From assembly GCA_030159075.1 (NCBI GenBank), contig BROG01000297.1:485501-549500 (forward strand): a DNA stretch of 64,000 nt, written 5' to 3'. Each line of letters opens with the position of its first letter. Within the stretch, counting starts at the first letter, position 1. The notes under the pieces were generated by a model. The model searched no databases. It saw only the letters and a program-made list of their open reading frames with translations, and was not told the DNA's origin. A program made the translations under genes and the position numbers. This document shows positions 48,031-58,372 of this stretch, in pieces. The stretch comes from Atrina japonica (Eukaryota; Mollusca; Bivalvia; Pterioida; Pinnidae).

Positions 48031-48689
48031 GAAATACTGTTCCAAGTTGTAAACTAATCAGCAATATATATTGTGTATTTGAAAACAAACCAAAATTTTG
48101 ATACACTTAATGAAACTATGCCTTAAAATTATTAATGACCTTAGTAGAAAGATTTCATAAGAGAGAATTTATACAGCGGGATCATATGAGTCATATTTCA
48201 GATGTCAAAGTCGACTGGCCAGTCCAGATTTTATGGAAATAAAAGTACATGTATGTTAATTTAAAATGATGGTTGTCTCAATTTCCGGATATCTATTTCG
48301 ATACATTGTATATATATATGCCATAAAAACCATCTCATCATTACATCAGAACCATCTCATTATTTTATAATGGAAATCTGCATTCTAAGGTAAGGTGTGT
48401 TATGTTTTGTCTGTTTACATAAATTACGAAAGGAGCCTTGAAATGATTTATGTAAAACGTGCGGTTTTTCCTAAGATTAGAAAAACTGAGAATTTTATGC
48501 AATTTCATTGACTATGAAATGTTAAACATTTTGCTGTGTCATACCGGTAAGCTGATGTATGAGTTACAAAAAAACAAAATTTAAAAAGATAAAGAAAATC
48601 ATCCTGACTATATCTCATGATTTATGTTATAAAATAGTACATCTGGGTCCCTTATATTATTGATCAGTTTCTGATACGTTTTCATAATG
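48031..48689. other. Non-coding, nothing recognised
   Basis: A direct repeat of AACCATCTCAT (48328 and 48349) is the only structure noticed. Confidence 0.45.
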
Positions 48690-49600
48690 TCACAGAGTGA
48701 CACTTCTGTTTATTGGTGTTCTTCACCGTGCTCAACAGGTTTTTGTGTTGTCATGGTTACAGAGTGTCAGAGTGACACTTCTTTTAAATGGTGTTCTCCA
48801 CCATGCTCAATAAATTTTCTGTTGTCATGGTTACATATTGTCACAGAGTGACACTTCTTTTTATTGGTGTTCTTCACCGTGCTCAACAGATTTTTGTGTT
48901 GTCATGGTTACAGAGTGTCAGAGTGACACTTCTTTTTAATGGTGTTCTCCACCATGCTCAATAAATTTTCTGTTGTCATGGTTACATATTGTCACAGAGT
49001 GACACTTCTTTTTATTGGTGTTCTTCACCGTGCTCAACAGGTTTTCTGTTGTCATGGTTACATAGTGTCAGAGTGACACTTCTTTTTAATGGTGTTCTTC
49101 ACCAAGCTCAATAAATTTGCTGTTGTCATGGTTACATATTGTCACAGAGTGACACTTCTGTTTATTGGTGTTCTTCACCGTTTACAGGTTTTCTGTTGTG
49201 GTTACTTAGTGTCAGAGTGACCTTTTTAATGGTGTTCTTCACCAAGCTCAATAAATTTGCTGTTGTCATGGTTACATATTGTCACAGAGTGACACTTCTG
49301 TTTATTGGTGTTCTTCACCGTGCTCAACAGGTTTTCTGTTGTCATGGTTACATAGTGTCAGAGTGACACTTCTTTTTAATGGTGTTCTACACCATGCTCA
49401 ATAAATTTGCTGTTGTCATGGTTACATATTGTCACAGAGTGGCACTTCTGTTTATTGGTGTTCTTAACGTGCTCAACAAGTTATATGTTGTCATCAGAGA
49501 GTGAAACTTCTGCTTGTTGATGTTTTACACCATACTCAACAAGTTTTCTGTTGTCATGGTTATGTAATGTTATGGTGACACTTTTTTTTATTGGTATTTT
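48690..49600. repeat. Dimeric (~75 + ~75 bp) higher-order minisatellite
   Basis: Two related monomers alternate: one has TGTCACAGAGTGACACTTCT, TTTATTGGTGTTCTTCACCG and TGCTCAACAGGTTTT; the other has GTGTCAGAGTGACACTTC, TTTTTAATGGTGTTC and ATGCTCAATAAATTT. Both end CTGTTGTCATGGTTACAT. The dimer recurs about six times. Each monomer starts with a perfect hairpin (TGTCA/TGACA or GTGTCA/TGACAC). The array stops about 60 bp before the VWA exon. Confidence 0.9.
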
Positions 49601-49661
49601 TCATTCAGGAAAATGTATTGAAAAATTAATCGAAGGTACACAATTTGTTTTTTATTTTCAG

Positions 49662-49729
49662 ATGACTTGAAAGATAAAATCAAGAATGACTTGGGTTTGG
49701 CAATCGTCCATGTTGGTGTTGGTCGAGAT
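49662..49729 (+). CDS. Internal exon of a VWA-domain protein (partial gene)
   Basis: A 68-bp exon lies between TTTTTTATTTTCAG (acceptor, AG at 49660-49661) and GTAAGT (donor at 49730). Only one frame is open: two bases completing a codon, then DLKDKIKNDLGLAIVHVGVG and RD. This fits the late part of a von Willebrand factor A domain, where an amphipathic helix after the TDG-type loop leads into a hydrophobic strand ending IGVG. The metal-site residues (DxSxS) would be in upstream exons. The junction enters one base into a codon and leaves at phase 0, probably followed by Val. VWA domains usually mediate extracellular matrix or shell-matrix contacts. The exact family is not determinable from 22 residues, and no partner exon was found in the window. 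Confidence 0.65.
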
Positions 49730-49938
49730 GTAAGTACATTTTTGTTTTTTTGTTGATAAAATGTGAAATATCAAAGATATTGACATGTTGTACTCAGTCT
49801 GGATGATGGAAACACCTTGGGGTGATAGTCTGAGAGCTGTTCATGGTACCACTCAGTGGTTACTGCACAAAGAAATAAAGAGCACGAGGCCAAGACCATC
49901 TGTCATGTGAGACAACATTCTGGAAACTATTTAGTTGA
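49730..49938. other. Start of the downstream intron
   Basis: The GTAAGT donor is followed by AT-rich intron sequence; nothing else is recognised before the M3 fragment. Confidence 0.5.
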
Positions 49939-50036
49939 ATAAACCTCTAGATAAAACCTCTTTTTGAGAAACCATCTATTTTATAAGACCACATTTCCGT
50001 AGCAGAAAGGTTGGTCTGTCAAGACAGATTCTACTG
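49939..50036. mobile_element. 3' part of an M3 MITE
   Basis: AAACCTCTTTTTGAGAAACC, TAAGACCACATTTCCGTAGC and the end AGACAGATTCTACTG before TA match the 10.1-kb copy. It lies about 200 bp downstream of the VWA exon. Confidence 0.65.
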
Positions 50037-50066
50037 TACTTTGTAGAACTGCTCACCACTTGAACA

Positions 50067-50142
50067 TGTGTGTATGTGTTTTTGTGTGTGTGTGTGTATG
50101 TGTTTGCATGTGTGAGTGTGTGTGCATGTGTGTGTTTATTTA
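50067..50142. repeat. (GT)n-rich patch
   Basis: An imperfect GT repeat with TATG and CATG interruptions. Confidence 0.85.
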
Positions 50143-51284
50143 GATAAATGATAATATACATGTGTCAGCTGCTGAGAAAAAGAACAAATGGTGCTTGTAT
50201 TAACAAGAGGCTTAACTGGAGACTTGTAATCTGCTTAAAAATGCTTTCTGTAACTTTGAATTATAATTTAAGTTCACCTGAGCCCACAGTTGACCTTATG
50301 TGATCTTATCCTGTTTGTTGTCATGCAGATGTAGGTATACAAATCACTGAGCCATTTCTCAAATTTTCATCCCCGGGGTAAAGGTAACAGGAAATGACCT
50401 ATCACCAAATGCCTGACACACGGCTCTCGTTTGACATCATTCAGTTGTGACATCATAATCAAACAATATTTCACTGGCCATTTAATTGTGATGTCATAGT
50501 GGAAAAGTTTTTCAAAATGTGTTTTGTTTTGGCGATAGGTCAGTCATGGGCCCAGGGCCATCCGAAAATTTTGCGGGACTATATTTTCGCGAAACACAAG
50601 TTCTAAATTTATTCGCCAGATGATATTTTCGCAATTTCCAATGACCCAGTCTTCATACTATTATCCTAATTCATTTCACAGTTTTATTTTCACGAGCTAG
50701 AGCCTCTCCGGAAATTACATGTAAATAAAATTCTCACGAATAAAACCGGATTTACAGTAGATTCTAGTCTTTATACAATACCCCGATAAGTTAATAAAGA
50801 GCCCAGTGTATACTTACTGCAACCAAATGAGGAATCGGAGACACGGTGACATTTTCTTGATATTAATATAAATAATAATCAAGTTTATATGAAAAAAAAA
50901 AATCTGAGATATACTGATAAGGTTCTTTGTGAATAAGATTTACTGTACTACCATTAGTTACAACGCGTCAAACATTTCTCCAATGTAAATTAAACCTTGG
51001 CCATCATTATTTCTCTTATTTCCCTTGTCGGCAGTATCAGAACCAATTATTCTTGATAAATTGTTATATGATCTCCTAATTCCAATTTTTTATTATAGCA
51101 TTTTTTTTTTCTTTTTCATTCCGTATCAGATTCTTTTCAAATTGTCTGACAATAAATGAAAAATATAACATGAAATGTATATAAAATGCAACAATATTTT
51201 ATTTCCAAAGTGAGAGAATAAAAGAAAAGCAAAAAGGGTAATTTGCTTCTGATAATTTTTGACTAATTAGATAGAATTGTTCCA
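50143..51284. other. Non-coding; possible dispersed repeat at about 50560-50760
   Basis: CTATATTTTCGCGAAACACA, TATTTTCGCAATTTCC and ACGAATAAAACCGGATTTAC form a set of words I associate with a common bivalve repeat ending TTTACAGTA. The limits are uncertain. TTCACCTGAGCCCAC at 50274 may be another trace of the CACCTGAGC repeat. Confidence 0.4.
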
Positions 51285-51645
51285 AAATGAGATGTTCATG
51301 ATCCTAAAAAAACAAAATAAAATTGTTACGGAATGAGATATACATGATTGTACAAAATAAAAAAAAATTGTTATAAAATGAGATTTACATAATCCTAAAA
51401 ATCAAAATAAAATTGTTTCAAAATGAGATATACATGATTCTAGAAAATCCAATAATATTGTTACAAAATGAGATATATTTTTTGTTGTTGTATTGTTGTT
51501 TAACGTCCCACTGAAGAATCTTTCACTCATATGGAGTCGTCACCAATGCCGGTGAAGGGCTTCAAAGTTTGGCCTATGTTTGGCACTTACAGCCCAAAAT
51601 GAGATATACATGATTATACAAAATAAAATAAAATTGTTACAAAAC
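51285..51645. repeat. ~47-bp minisatellite interrupted by a SINE
   Basis: The unit is AAAATTGTTACAAAATGAGA TATACATGATTCTAAAAAAT CAAAAT, about five copies before the SINE (51478-51595) and one or two after it. Confidence 0.85.
51478..51595 (-). mobile_element. 5'-truncated S1 SINE inside the 47-bp array
   Basis: Only the tail half is present: on the minus strand AAGTGCCAAACATAGGCC, AAGCCCTTCACCGGCATTGG, ATGAGTGAAAGATTCTTCAG and GGGACGTTAAACAACAATAC. The 13-bp AAAATGAGATATA is found directly on both sides (51465-51477 and 51596-51608), fitting a target-site duplication. Truncation of the tRNA end is usual for incomplete reverse transcription. Confidence 0.85.
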
Positions 51646-52194
51646 GAAATATACATTATCCTAAAAAAAAACAAAAAAAACACAATATTAATATAAAATA
51701 AGATACACTGTATTTCACAGCCCATAAGTCAATGTGGTGGATTTCAGTAGGTCAAATAGTTGATTGGTGGTAAAAAAAAATTAAGAGATTTTAAATAAAA
51801 GAAATTTAAAAGATTTAGATAGGTTGAAGTGAAAGATAGGTCAATATCAGCAGAGGTGGAAATCGGGCATCACAAAAATGCATTGTTTATGTACATTTAA
51901 TAACTGATGCTTAAACTATGGCACTCACTAGAGTAATATGTTATTGTACATTATTAAATGTTAATTTGATTCAAAAAGCTTTGCTTGTGTATTGTATTTT
52001 ATGGTATTTTTTTATCATTTATATTGATTGTGTGTACTATTTAATAATGTATACAGGCATCATTTATATGCTACCAACCAAATCATCATTCAATCCATTA
52101 TGTTACAAATTGTTGCCGTATCTTTACTCCACCTCAATTATGCAGTGGCTGCAGTTATGTTATGATTGTCAAATGATTTGTATTTAAAAAAAAA
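51646..52194. other. Non-coding, nothing recognised
   Basis: An 89-codon ORF at 51918-52187 is unrecognised; its hydrophobic, AT-driven composition suggests chance. Confidence 0.4.
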
Positions 52195-53640
52195 GATCAG
52201 TGTTTATAGAAAATCAGGATGTTATAAAAGAACAGGTTTATAGAAAATCAGGATGTCATAAAAAGAACAGGTTTATAGAAAATCAGGATGTCATAAAAGA
52301 ACAGGTTTATAGAAAATCAGGATGTCATAAAAGAACAGGTTTATAGAAAATCAGGATGTCATAAAAGAACAGATTTATAGAAAATCAGGATGTCATAAAA
52401 AGAACAGATTTATAGAAAATCAGGATGTTATAAAACAGGTTTATAAAAAATCAGGATGTCATAAAAGAACAGGTTTATAGAAAATCAGGATGTCATAAAA
52501 GAACAGGTTTATAGAAAATCAGGATGTTATAAATTTTATAGAAAATCAGGATGTCATAAAAGAACAGGTTTATATAGAAAATCAGGATGTCATAAATGAA
52601 AACAGGTTTATAGAAAATCAGGATGTCATAAAAAGAACAGGTTTATAGAAAATCAGGATGTCATAAAAGAACAGGTTTATAGAAAATCAGGATGTCATAA
52701 AAGAACAGATTTATAGAAAATCAGGATGTCATAATAGAACAGGTTTATAGAAAATCAAAATGCTAGAAAAGATGTTTATAAAAAATCAGGATGTCATAAA
52801 AAGAACAGGTTTATAAAAATCAAGATGTCATAAAAAGAACAGGTTTATGGAAAATCAGGATGTCATAAAAGAACAGGTTTATAGAGAATCAGGATGTTAT
52901 AAAAGAACAGGTTTATAGAAAATCAGGATGTCATAAAAGAACAGATTTATAAAAAATCAGGATGTCATAAAAAGAACAGGTTTATAGAAAATCAGGATGT
53001 TATAAAACAGGTTTATAAAAAATCAGGATGTCATAAAAGAACAGGTTTATAGAAAATCAGGATGTCATAAATGAACAGGTTTATAGAAAATCAGGATGTC
53101 ATAAAAAGAACAGGTTTATAGAAAATCAGGATGTCATAAAAAGAACAGGTTTATAGAAAATCAGGATGTCATAATAGAACAGGTTTATAGAAAATCAAAA
53201 TGCTAGAAAAGATGTTTATAAAAAATCAGGATGTCATAAAAAGAACAGGTTTATAAAAAATCAAGATGTCATAAAAAGAACAGGTTTATAGAAAATCGGG
53301 ATGTCATAAAAGAACAGATTTATAAAAAATCAGGATGTCATAAAAAGAACAGGGTTATAGAAAATCAGGGCGAGTCAGAATGTCATAAATGAACAGGTTT
53401 ATAAAAAAAATCAGGATGTCATAAAAAGAACAGGTTCATAGAATCAGGATGTCATAAAATAACAGGTTTATAGAAAATCAGAATGCCATGAAAAAGAAAA
53501 GATTTGTAAAACATCAGGATGTCATAAAAGTACAGGTTTATAAAAAATCAGGATGCCATAAAAAGAACAGGTTTATAGAATATTAGAATGCTATAAAAAA
53601 GAAAAGGTTTGTAAAAAAATCAGGATGTCATAAAAAGTAC
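52195..53640. repeat. 34-bp minisatellite, about 42 copies
   Basis: The unit is ACAGGTTTATAGAAAATCAG GATGTCATAAAAGA, varying by one A and by AGATTTAT/AGGTTTAT. A block of several units (52370-52500) resembles another (52930-53060), and the odd unit AATCAAAATGCTAGAAAAGA occurs at about 52752 and 53192. Segments of roughly 440-560 bp were therefore duplicated inside the array. Right-edge copies are degraded. Confidence 0.95.
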
Positions 53641-53973
53641 AGCAAAACATCCTCGTATAGGAAGGTTACCCCTACCTTTAGTGATTAGCTTTATATGACA
53701 ATGCATACTTAAATATTGATGTACTATGGACAAACATTGTTCATTAATTTCCATGGTAACAAAATAGATTCTATTTTGATACATTAGATACATTATCTGT
53801 TGGATGCCGACATGCCGCAAGGATATAAATATCTGCTGTTTTCCGATGGCTTTATATATTAGATGACAAATCAAACACTGAATTAAAATCAATAAAAATA
53901 TTATTGTACTAAATTGGACTTTCTAAGGGGGGAATCCTTAGGATTGTGTTTTATAATGATTTTTACTTGTTAT
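53641..53973. other. Non-coding, nothing recognised
   Basis: A minus-strand 90-codon ORF (53620-53892) has no recognisable domain. Confidence 0.4.
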
Positions 53974-54064
53974 TTAAGACATTCACCCCTAAAGACACAT
54001 TTAGATTGGCCTAAATCATCAATTTACAGAGGAGTCTATCGTTTTTCGGGGATTGATGAGTTAA
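53974..54064 (+). mobile_element. ~90-bp TTAA-ended MITE, family M4
   Basis: It starts TTAAGACATTCACCCCTAAA, has GGCCTAAATCATCAATTTAC, and ends CGGGGATTGATGAGTTAA, an inverted relative of the start. Confidence 0.75.
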
Positions 54065-54405
54065 CAATTTGCTTTTGACTTATGACTTTGAGTACATAAC
54101 ATGGTTAGATCCAAATCTGGCTGATTACTTTGAGTTAAGGGTACATGACATGGTAAGATTTAATTCTGACATATGACTTAGAGTTAAGGGCAGATGACAT
54201 GGTTAGATCTAAATCTGGCTGATTACTTTGAGTTAAGGGTACATGAAATGGTAGGCTCCAAATCTGACTTATGACTTTTACTTGAGGTTATATGACATGG
54301 TAAGATCTAAGTCTGACATATGACTTAGAGTTAAGGGTATATGACATGGTAAGATCCAAGTCTGACATATGACTTTGAGTTGAGGGTACATGGTAAGATC
54401 CAAGT
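54065..54405. repeat. 49-bp minisatellite, about six copies
   Basis: The unit is ATGGTAAGATCTAAATCTGA CATATGACTTAGAGTTAAGG GTATATGAC. It begins immediately at the right end of the M4 MITE. Confidence 0.85.
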
Positions 54406-54794
54406 GAAGTCCACCAACACTTGGTGAAGAACATGTTGGACCTTGAAAAACCCTTAAAAAGTAATGGAAAAGCCTCTCATATTTTGTATTCATTTGTTTA
54501 CATAGGATGCTTTCTTTAGTTATTGCTTTTAATGGACAAGTGTTGAACAGTTCTTAAAGTATGTGAATTAACACAAAAGTAATAAATCTAAAAATAACCT
54601 GATATTCATAAAAACCTATCAATATTGTCATACCTATAAACAAACATTACAAATCAAATGTTGTTTAACTGTAACACATCACTTACCTAGAATGTTGCTT
54701 CAAATGTCATCAGATAGGGCATACAGAAAGAAGGTACGTTTGCCCTTGACAAAGATCATTTAATATTCATTATCATTTTAAGTACTCATATTTT

Positions 54795-54796
<2 letters not shown>
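54406..54796. other. Non-coding, nothing recognised
   Basis: No supportable features. Confidence 0.45.
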
Positions 54797-54850
<54 letters not shown>

Positions 54851-54932
54851 CATTATAATATATATATACTGTATATATATAGAATGTATATGTGTATATA
54901 TATATATATTGCCCTTATATATATATACACAT

Positions 54933-54994
<62 letters not shown>
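54797..54994. repeat. Compound (AT)n microsatellite
   Basis: Two long TA runs separated by a short segment in which ATATGTGTATATATA and TATATACACATATAC are inverted, so the whole tract can fold back. Confidence 0.9.
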
Positions 54995-55261
54995 TGAAAA
55001 ACTAAAGCAATTTCCTTACCATTTTAAATATGGCTTCTTTGATCTCCCTTATTATATGTCTTGTCCTAATTTTAGTATTTGATTAAAATGGCGTTTGATG
55101 TTGAATAGAGTCTGTAAGCTTCTTTTGAGTTTTTCTTGATCTGACTCTGACTGTCTGTTTATAAATTGCTGTTATCAAAATTCCTGTTTCCTTTTTTCCC
55201 CCCATAGTTATGTGTACTTAGATATTTCCATTTTTTCTGTAGGAATATTTGAATAAAATCT

Positions 55262-55376
55262 CAGTGGCATTATCAGTTTAAAGTCAAGGCTGATGGTACA
55301 TTGTAACGGGGTTCTCTCCACCACCATTAAAAACTGGCCGCCACCATTTAACTGAAAAATTGTTGAGTGTGACGAA
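55262..55376 (+). mobile_element. 5'-truncated S2 SINE
   Basis: GGTACATTGTAACGGGGTTC, AAAAACTGGCCGCCACCATT and AAAAATTGTTGAGTGTGACG are the S2 tail half; the tRNA-like head is missing. Confidence 0.8.
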
Positions 55377-55478
55377 AAAACAACATTCAAAATTAAAAAA
55401 AAAAATTCAAATAAAAAAAAAGTCATATTGGTTAAGATGAAGTCCCATTTGTAAGGCAGATAATTATCAATATCAGGT

Positions 55479-55700
55479 ACCGTATACCTAGAAATTTTTG
55501 CCCCACGTTTGATTTTCATCCTTAGAAGAGAGGACAAATTTAAAATGAGAGTGAAATTTTCCAGTTAAACAATTGAGACACGAACATACATGCCTTCCAT
55601 GAGACCCTGGTGATTAAGAGGTGAATTTAAGACAGGGAGAATATGTTTTATGTTGTCAAAGGGCAAAAACGAGGGCGAAAAATTCCAGGTATACAGTATT
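55479..55700. mobile_element. Palindromic MITE, family M5, single-unit form
   Basis: It starts CCGTATACCTAGAAATTTTT and ends GGCGAAAAATTCCAGGTATA, inverted relatives. The interior AGGACAAATTTAAAATGAGA and GTGAAATTTTCCAGTTAAAC is present once. The same ends and interior occur at 61475-62107, where the interior is tandemly repeated. Confidence 0.75.
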
Positions 55701-55879
55701 TTTTCATACATAAAACGGGTGTATGCTGCCACTAATAAGCATCAATTTGCTATAATGTCACTTGAATAAGACCTATGCATCACTAAACCTGGAAAGTAAG
55801 AAAGAGTTGAATATCCTTTTAAGAATTTTTTTATCAAAAGAATGAGTAAAGAAACAACTTCATATGATATGTTGAATAG

Positions 55880-56090
55880 AAAAATATGATAGCTGAAACT
55901 TTGCGTAAAATTTTCAAACAAAATTATTAAATTTTTGCCTTTTTTGCACTTTGATGAGAGAATGAAAGCAAAATTTTCAAGCTTGATAATTGAAGCAATT
56001 AACTACATCCTATCCAGGAGACCATGGTGATGTAGGGAAATTGTAAAATAAAACAAAAAAACGGCAAAAATGTGCAGGTATACAGCATCT
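55880..56090. mobile_element. Degraded M5-like copy
   Basis: AAATTTTTGCC, GAATGAAAGCAAAATTTTCAA (first 20 informative), a CCAGGAGACCATGGTGATGT block as at 55598-55612, and the end GTGCAGGTATACAGCAT fit M5. The left end is not clear. Confidence 0.5.
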
Positions 56091-56209
56091 ATGTGCATGA
56101 AAATAGTTGCCCGGACAATAAACAGTGAACGGTATACATTTCTGAGAAAAAAATTATATGCATTCATTTACCTATGTGTAAAAAAAGAATCTACCGTTAT
56201 TATAGTTAC

Positions 56210-56301
56210 TTAACCCATTCACCCCTAAAAAAACATTTGGACTGGTCTAAGTTATTAAATTTACAGAAGAGTCCATTATTTTTCAGGGGTTGATGGGTTA
56301 A
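56210..56301 (+). mobile_element. ~90-bp TTAA-ended MITE, family M4 (best copy)
   Basis: The left end TTAACCCATTCACCCCT and the right end AGGGGTTGATGGGTTAA are inverted at 15 of 17 positions. The inside TTTGGACTGGTCTAAGTTAT and AAGAGTCCATTATTTTTC matches the other three copies. Confidence 0.85.
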
Positions 56302-56624
56302 AACATTCATTTTGGAAGCAGAAGGTTCCTATGTCAATTCTATGGACAAGTTAACATGTAAAACTTCTTATTAAAAAAAACAATAATAATTGTTCCTTGC
56401 CAAGCACCTGTCATAAGATTATAAATGTCACTTTCAGGATGCCAGTTGTTAAAAATTTTATCTCTTAAATCTTTGATAATGATCATTCCTATAAAATTTG
56501 AACACATTGAACTCATCGCTGACTCTGCATGAATCTGATGATGGAAATAAAAAAAATGTAACTTGTACAGGAAAAAGGTCACAGCAATTTAAAACACCTA
56601 CATGTACTTTTCAATTTCGTTGTT

Positions 56625-56815
56625 GTTGTTGTTGTATTGTTTTTTAATGTCCTATTCAAGAATCTTTCACTCACATGGAGACATCACCAAATGCCGGTGA
56701 AGGGCTACAAATTTTGGCCTTTGCTCATCACTTACGGCCATTGAGCAATGATGGTTCTTTGATGTGTCGACACCTTAGGTGATTCGGGACCTCGGTTTTT
56801 ACTGTCTCATCCGAG
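56625..56815 (-). mobile_element. 5'-truncated S1 SINE
   Basis: On the minus strand it runs from CGGATGAGACAGTAAAAACC through CTCAATGGCCGTAAGTG, CCCTTCACCGGCATTTGG and ATGAGTGAAAGATTCTTG to an AACAACAACAACAACG tail. The tRNA-derived head is absent. Confidence 0.8.
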
Positions 56816-57055
56816 TTCAGTTTTATCATTGATCACAGAGATGCGGTATTAATGAAATAGATACTTCCTGTCTGGTGAAGTGTGTGTATGAAAATATGCA
56901 CAGATTCTCAAATGGTTCATGAAACTTAATTATTGTGGTTAGCGATACCTGTACAAGTTTTTGTCACTTGTGTTGAGTACATCTCAAATAGCTACATATT
57001 TTACGGTGATTCTGACAGTCATACGAACATGGCTTGAGTTTGATTTCATTTTTTA

Positions 57056-57302
57056 ATAGTGTTTTATGTCACATACAACCGTTTTTCAGTTATATGGTGG
57101 CGGCCAATATTTAATGGCCGAGGAGAGAACTGGGTTACAATGTTCCGGGGAAGAGAGCACCGGCCTTCCACAAGTAAACTGGCAAACTTTCTCACAAAAA
57201 TCAGCTGAGGAACCAGTGGGGCTCGTACCTGCGCTGACTGGAAGTGAAAGACTTCATGCATTAAAGCATGATGCTCTAACCAATCGGCCGCGGCAGCCCC
57301 GT
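57056..57302 (-). mobile_element. tRNA-derived SINE, family S2, full length
   Basis: On the minus strand: GGGGCTGCCGCGGCCGATTG, GTTAGAGCATCATGC (A-box region), GCAGGTACGAGCCCCACTGG (B-box region), TTTGTGAGAAAGTTTGCCAG, GAACATTGTAACCCAGTTCT, TTGGCCGCCACCATATAACT and a GTATGTGACATAAAAC tail. ORFs on both strands here are SINE sequence. Confidence 0.9.
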
Positions 57303-57599
57303 GGGTTTGAGTTTAGTCTTCATAAAATGCAAATTACATGAAATCTTAATGTTTGCAGAACTCTTATGAATTTGATGTTTTAAAAAAAGATAAATGATGA
57401 AAGAAAAACTTACAGGAATGTAAAACCATAAAATAAAAAAAAATAAAAAAAAAAAAAAAAAAAACAGGGGAGGAGGGATTTGTTTTCCCCTATTTATATA
57501 ATTTTGATAATTTTATTACTATTCATAAAATTTTGACAAATTTATTATTAAAAAAATCATACAAGTACAAATTATAATCAGATATGCTTATACTTAGGT

Positions 57600-57812
57600 G
57601 CTTATAGTCTTATGAGCATCTTCCTCTTGATAGCAAGGTTTCTCATTTCTTGTTAGCGTGGTTTGGAGCCCCCAAGGGAACCTAAGCCAATTTCCTTTTT
57701 GGGAATTTTGCCAGTTGTGGTCATCAGGGCTGTGTATCAGGGTTTTCTTCTCCAGCATTTAAAACTACATAAAATCACCATCATAGAACTGAAAAAAATG
57801 TTTGAATGTGAC
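57600..57812 (+). mobile_element. Strongly diverged S2-like SINE
   Basis: GTTTGGAGCCCCCAAGGGAA, CCTAAGCCAATTTC, TTTTGCCAGTTGTGG, CAGGGTTTTCTTCTCCAGCA, ACCATCATAGAACTGAAAAA and GAATGTGACTGAGA follow the order of the S2 body and tail with many changes. Confidence 0.6.
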
Positions 57813-57821
57813 TGAGAATGC

Positions 57822-57955
57822 CAACACACACACAAACACACAGACACACACACACAGACACACTGTGACACACACACACAGAGACTCACACACCTCTACA
57901 CACACTCACACATACACAGAAACACAAACACACACAGAAACACAAACACACACAA

Positions 57956-57986
<31 letters not shown>

Positions 57987-57999
57987 CACACACACAAAT
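57822..57999. repeat. (CA)n-rich tract
   Basis: Imperfect ACACACAG/AAACACAC repeats; the Thr/His ORF is an artefact. Confidence 0.95.
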
Positions 58000-58126
58000 A
58001 ATTCTTAAGTATTGCTTACTTGGATGTTCAATTGACTTTAATGGGACATTATTAGCATTCCTTTAATCATATAATTTTTCTCTCTTCTTTTACAGCTTTC
58101 ATTGATGTTCATTGACATGAATAACA

Positions 58127-58372
58127 TACACACAGGCATAACAATTTCTTAAATTCTTTGTATATTTTGTGTAAATTGCTTGAGAAACCCAGTTTGGCAA
58201 TTATTCATTTGTAAATAATTAAGTCAACCATACTATTAGTATTTGCAGCATACGGCACTCAGGACTTGACCCTTTTTTTCACAAAAGATATGGGAATATA
58301 AGATTGTTTATGTCTGTGCGAAATATCTCTTATTTGTTATTGTACATCAATCTAAGAAGTAAAAATTGAAAA
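58127..58372 (+). repeat. Interspersed repeat shared with 6445-6653
   Basis: ACACAGGCATAACAATTTCT, GAGAAACCCAGTTTGGCA, GGGAATATAAGATTG, TTTATGTCTGTG and TTATTTGTTATTGTACATCA occur in the same order as in the other copy; both end in an A-rich run. Confidence 0.7.

Noticed and set aside
57064..57341. ORFs on both strands, 65 and 91 codons
   Set aside because: Both are translations of the S2 SINE; similar frames appear at 8782-8964, 25071-25295 and 55208-55537.
58094..58160. Acceptor-like TTCTTTTACAG followed by an open phase-0 frame, considered as the next VWA exon
   Set aside because: The frame runs into a dispersed repeat and a stop without a good donor, and the residues do not continue a VWA domain.
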